A stretch of 64,000 nt of DNA, from the NCBI GenBank assembly GCA_046328115.1, contig JAXLXE010000001.1:620001-684000 (forward strand), read 5' to 3'. Below the pieces are notes generated by a model. That model made no database searches. It was not told the origin of the DNA and was given only the letters and a program-made list of their open reading frames with translations. Numbering within the stretch: the first letter of the stretch is position 1; each line of letters opens with the position of its first letter. Of this stretch, positions 60,350 to 64,000 are shown one piece after another. Made by a program: the position numbers and the translations under genes. Source of the stretch: JAXLXE01 sp046328115 (GTDB lineage: Bacteria; Chloroflexota; UBA6077; JACCZL01).

Positions 60350-61528
60350 CTCGGACGATGAGGCGAGGCTCTCACGGACGGCCGCGGTCAACTGAGCGAA
60401 GATCTCGCTCGAGACGAGGATGTGCGGCTCCGCGACACGTAGCCGCTCGTCAGATGTTTCGAGCACTCGCGCCGCAACGAGATCGCTGAGCCGCGACCCG
60501 AGCAGGTCGCGGAGGTCGACGGCATAGCGTCGTTCGAGCTCTGCCAGATCAAGCCCCTCGCGCAATCTGAGACCGAGCGCGATGAAATCACACAAGCTGA
60601 TGGCGCGATCCGGCTGCTCGTCCTCCACCAGGTCGACCGCGCCGCGACGGACCGACTGCATGTAGCGTCGGGGCGAGGGGGTGTTCTTGTAGCGACGGCC
60701 GTTGATCGATCCCGCTGCCCCCGCCCCTACGCCGACGTAGGGCTCGTCGCGCCAGTACGTGAGGTTATGGCGGGACTCACGCGCAGGCTGCGCCCAGTTT
60801 GAGATCTCGTACTGCACGAAGCCGGCCTGCTTGAGGAGCGACTGCGTCAGCGCGTACTGGTCCGCCACCGCGTCGTCGGAGGGGAGCAGAATCCGTCCCG
60901 CGGCCACGTCGCGACCCATCGGCGTCCGATCGTCCAGGGTCAGCACGTAGCACGACAGGTGTTGGGGAGCCAGCTCAATCGCGCGGCCAAGCGTCAGGCG
61001 CCAGGACTCGTCGCTGGAACCGGGTAGGCCCAGCATCAGGTCCAGGCTCAGGTTGTCGAACCCCGCCCGCCTGGCGGCTCGGACAGCCATGTCAACCGTG
61101 GCAGCCTCATGACGGCGACCGAGGACCGCTAGCTCGCCGTCATCGAGCGACTGCACACCGATGCTGAGACGGTTGACGCCGGCGGCGCGATACCCAGTGA
61201 GGCGCTCAACGGTGCACTCGGTGGGATTGGCCTCCAGCGTGATCTCCGCGGACGGCGCGACATCAAACCGTGCCGCGGCGGCGCGCAGAAATCGATCGAT
61301 GAGTGGCGGATCTAGCAGACTGGGCGTTCCGCCCCCGAAGAAGATGCTGTGGATAGATCTCGGCTGATGGAGGGTTAGCTCGGTGGCCAGGGCACCCACG
61401 TATCGCGGGATGCCCTCGAAGCCCGTGGCCTGTCGATCGAAATCGCAGTACGGGCAGATGGACAGGCAGTACGGGATGTGGACGTACAGCCCCGCGGACG
61501 CGCTTGATGGGTCCGAGCCGCCGGTCAT
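60332..61528 (-). CDS. hemW: Heme chaperone / radical SAM HemW
   Basis: This 398-residue protein has the radical SAM cluster motif C-x3-C-x2-C in 'YVHIPYCLSICPYCDFDR', then 'SIFFGGGTPSLLD' and 'ANPTECTVERL', and the HemW C-terminal domain. The lack of residues typical of true HemN is in line with HemW, a heme chaperone. ATG 61528 is chosen for its spacing to an AGGCGA sequence; GTG 61537 is possible. It overlaps the prenyl synthase tail to tail by 18 bp. Confidence 0.9.
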   Translation of the reverse strand: MTGGSDPSSASAGLYVHIPYCLSICPYCDFDRQATGFEGIPRYVGALATELTLHQPRSIHSIFFGGGTPSLLDPPLIDRFLRAAAARFDVAPSAEITLEANPTECTVERLTGYRAAGVNRLSIGVQSLDDGELAVLGRRHEAATVDMAVRAARRAGFDNLSLDLMLGLPGSSDESWRLTLGRAIELAPQHLSCYVLTLDDRTPMGRDVAAGRILLPSDDAVADQYALTQSLLKQAGFVQYEISNWAQPARESRHNLTYWRDEPYVGVGAGAAGSINGRRYKNTPSPRRYMQSVRRGAVDLVEDEQPDRAISLCDFIALGLRLREGLDLAELERRYAVDLRDLLGSRLSDLVAARVLETSDERLRVAEPHILVSSEIFAQLTAAVRESLASSSELAIAR

Positions 61529-61579
61529 CGCAATCACTCGCCTACTGTATCCGCCACGCGCCCGGCATCACGGCAACCA

Positions 61580-62545
61580 TCAGTCGGCGAAGTTCTGCGT
61601 GAACATCATTCCCCGCCATCCGGCGTCGGCCGCGCCGATTCCCACCCGCCGGTACCTTCCGTTCAGAATGTTCGCGCGGTGGCCCGGGCTGTTCATCAAC
61701 CCGCGGTGCGCCACGTCCACGTTCGGTGCCAGGGCCAGGTTTTCGCCGGCTGTCAGAAACGTCACCCCGCCCGCGCGCATTCTGTCAAACGGCGAGATGC
61801 CGTCCGGTGTGAGGTGAGCGAAGTAGCCGCGTTGGAGCATGTCAGCGCTGTGGAGCCGCGCCACGTCGCGCAAGGACGGGTCAACGACCAGCGGCCCGAG
61901 CCCCACCGCCGCGCGGTCCTCATTGACGTGCGACAGCATCCGCGCCTCCGCGGACTCGCTGAACCCCGGACGCTCGATTGAGAACTTCAACGGAAGCGAC
62001 TGGTCCGATTCCGGACGGACGGTGACCATGGCGATGGCATCTGAGACCGTCTGTCCAGTGGCATCAGCCAGGAAGCGTCGGGGCGCGTCCCACCATTCGG
62101 CAGCGCTGCTAGCCAGGAACGAGTCCGCGGCTGGCTGGCGAATCGCGTCCGGGAAGGGGAACGCGGTCACGGCGCCCTGGAGCAGGGCCACCACCAATGA
62201 TGCGCGCAACGCTCCGCTGAATATGGCGAGCGGGCGCAGCCGACCGTACGGGAAGATGGCGCGCCCGATCGCGACGATCGTCGGTCCCACAATCAGCGCG
62301 ACCAGCCCGAAGGCCGCCACCCGGGTGAAAACGGGCGAGAATGGAAGCGCCGACGCGGCCGCGGCCGCGAGCCGCTCGAACGACACCGCGGCGATCGCAA
62401 GCGCGGCCAGCGTGGCGATGGTCTCCAGGAGGCCGTGGAGTAGGCCGCGGCGGCAGTCCTCCACGACGCACGACAACACGATCAGGCAGACGACGGCGTC
62501 GCCAAGGCCAACCGGCGGGAGCCACGGGAGCCAGTCAGCGGGCAC
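61580..62545 (-). CDS. CvpA-like membrane domain fused to a CAP (SCP/PR1) domain
   Basis: This 321-residue protein has an N-terminal membrane part of about four segments (residues about 10-130) that looks like CvpA, with 'VVCLIVLSCVVEDCRRGLLHGLLETIA', and a C-terminal CAP domain (about 190-321) placed outside the membrane. CAP signatures are 'LHSADMLQRGYFAHLTPDG', 'TAGENLALAP' and 'LMNSPGHRANILN', with the two His and the Glu of the CAP cavity visible. The GTG start has GGAGG 7 nt upstream. The function of such fusions is unknown; a cell-wall or lipid role is possible. It is divergent from aspS. Confidence 0.85.
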   Translation of the reverse strand: MPADWLPWLPPVGLGDAVVCLIVLSCVVEDCRRGLLHGLLETIATLAALAIAAVSFERLAAAAASALPFSPVFTRVAAFGLVALIVGPTIVAIGRAIFPYGRLRPLAIFSGALRASLVVALLQGAVTAFPFPDAIRQPAADSFLASSAAEWWDAPRRFLADATGQTVSDAIAMVTVRPESDQSLPLKFSIERPGFSESAEARMLSHVNEDRAAVGLGPLVVDPSLRDVARLHSADMLQRGYFAHLTPDGISPFDRMRAGGVTFLTAGENLALAPNVDVAHRGLMNSPGHRANILNGRYRRVGIGAADAGWRGMMFTQNFAD

Positions 62546-62564
62546 CGGAAGCCTCCAAACCCGA

Positions 62565-62573
62565 TGCTATACT
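62565..62573 (+). promoter_or_regulatory. Extended -10 promoter of aspS predicting a leaderless mRNA
   Basis: TGCTATACT ends 6 bp before the aspS ATG, so transcription would begin at or next to the A of ATG. There is no ribosome-binding site between them. The same nonamer occurs at 21272. Confidence 0.6.
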
Positions 62574-62579
62574 CGGCCA

Positions 62580-64000
<1,421 letters not shown>

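Overview
The window is GC-rich, densely packed, ordinary bacterial chromosome with no prophage or CRISPR array. The most likely source is a Chloroflexota bacterium, perhaps Thermomicrobia-like. This rests on two full YYY-motif membrane proteins (TIGR03662) and their usual companion TIGR03663, families reported mainly from Chloroflexota and Archaea, together with an archaeal-type CobT, many SBP_bac_5 lipoproteins and high GC. The assignment is an inference from gene content, not from a phylogeny.

Layout. (1) 1-9.5 kb, minus strand: a peptide-type binding lipoprotein cut by the window edge, peptide deformylase, two cobalamin genes (cobT, cbiB), a 93-residue SWIM zinc protein, thpR, and an operon with permeases dppC and dppB, a binding lipoprotein and a small conserved hypothetical. 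(2) 9.5-27.8 kb, plus strand: one long run of integral-membrane genes. It holds a GT39-like protein, a 1,416-residue GT39+YYY fusion, a flippase-like UPF0104 protein, a second YYY protein, another GT39-like protein, a TIGR03663/Agl23 protein fused to a six-blade NHL propeller, two more UPF0104 proteins and a UDP-sugar dehydrogenase. I read this as an undescribed lipid-linked glycan or envelope-glycosylation system. (3) 27.8-31.4 kb, minus: a second lipoprotein-permease operon, again without ATPases, driven by a near-consensus promoter. (4) 31.4-33.5 kb: an ISKra4-type transposase and a gene-poor flank. (5) 33.5-40.9 kb, minus: tRNA-Gln, gltX, rluD, lspA, ileS, mobA, tatA, a 31-residue membrane peptide and tRNA-Glu. 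(6) 41-46.6 kb, plus: an Rpn-family nuclease, mutS, mutL and a 33-residue acidic ORF. (7) 46.6-51.6 kb, minus: ssrA (tmRNA), smpB, ctpA, and a tyrosine recombinase translationally coupled to a GT39 gene. (8) 51.8-64 kb: a GT39 gene, an MptB/GT87-like gene, glutamate dehydrogenase, an LL-DAP-type aminotransferase, miaA, a polyprenyl diphosphate synthase, hemW, a CvpA-CAP fusion and the start of aspS.

How the genes fit together. The polyprenyl synthase could supply lipid carriers, the Ugd enzyme UDP-uronic acid, the GT-C proteins sugar transfer from polyprenyl-phosphate donors, and the UPF0104 proteins lipid or carrier translocation. This is a coherent but unproven envelope-glycan module.

The most notable observations are: (a) the mature 5' end of tmRNA lies inside the last codons of smpB, so tmRNA processing would turn smpB mRNA into a non-stop message; (b) an AT-rich 34-bp element with loxP geometry (13-8-13) sits at the head of a GT39-tyrosine recombinase operon; (c) the YYY/TIGR03663/UPF0104 membrane cluster with its unusual fusions; (d) a recurrent TGCTATNNT extended -10 motif, including one placed so that aspS mRNA should be leaderless.
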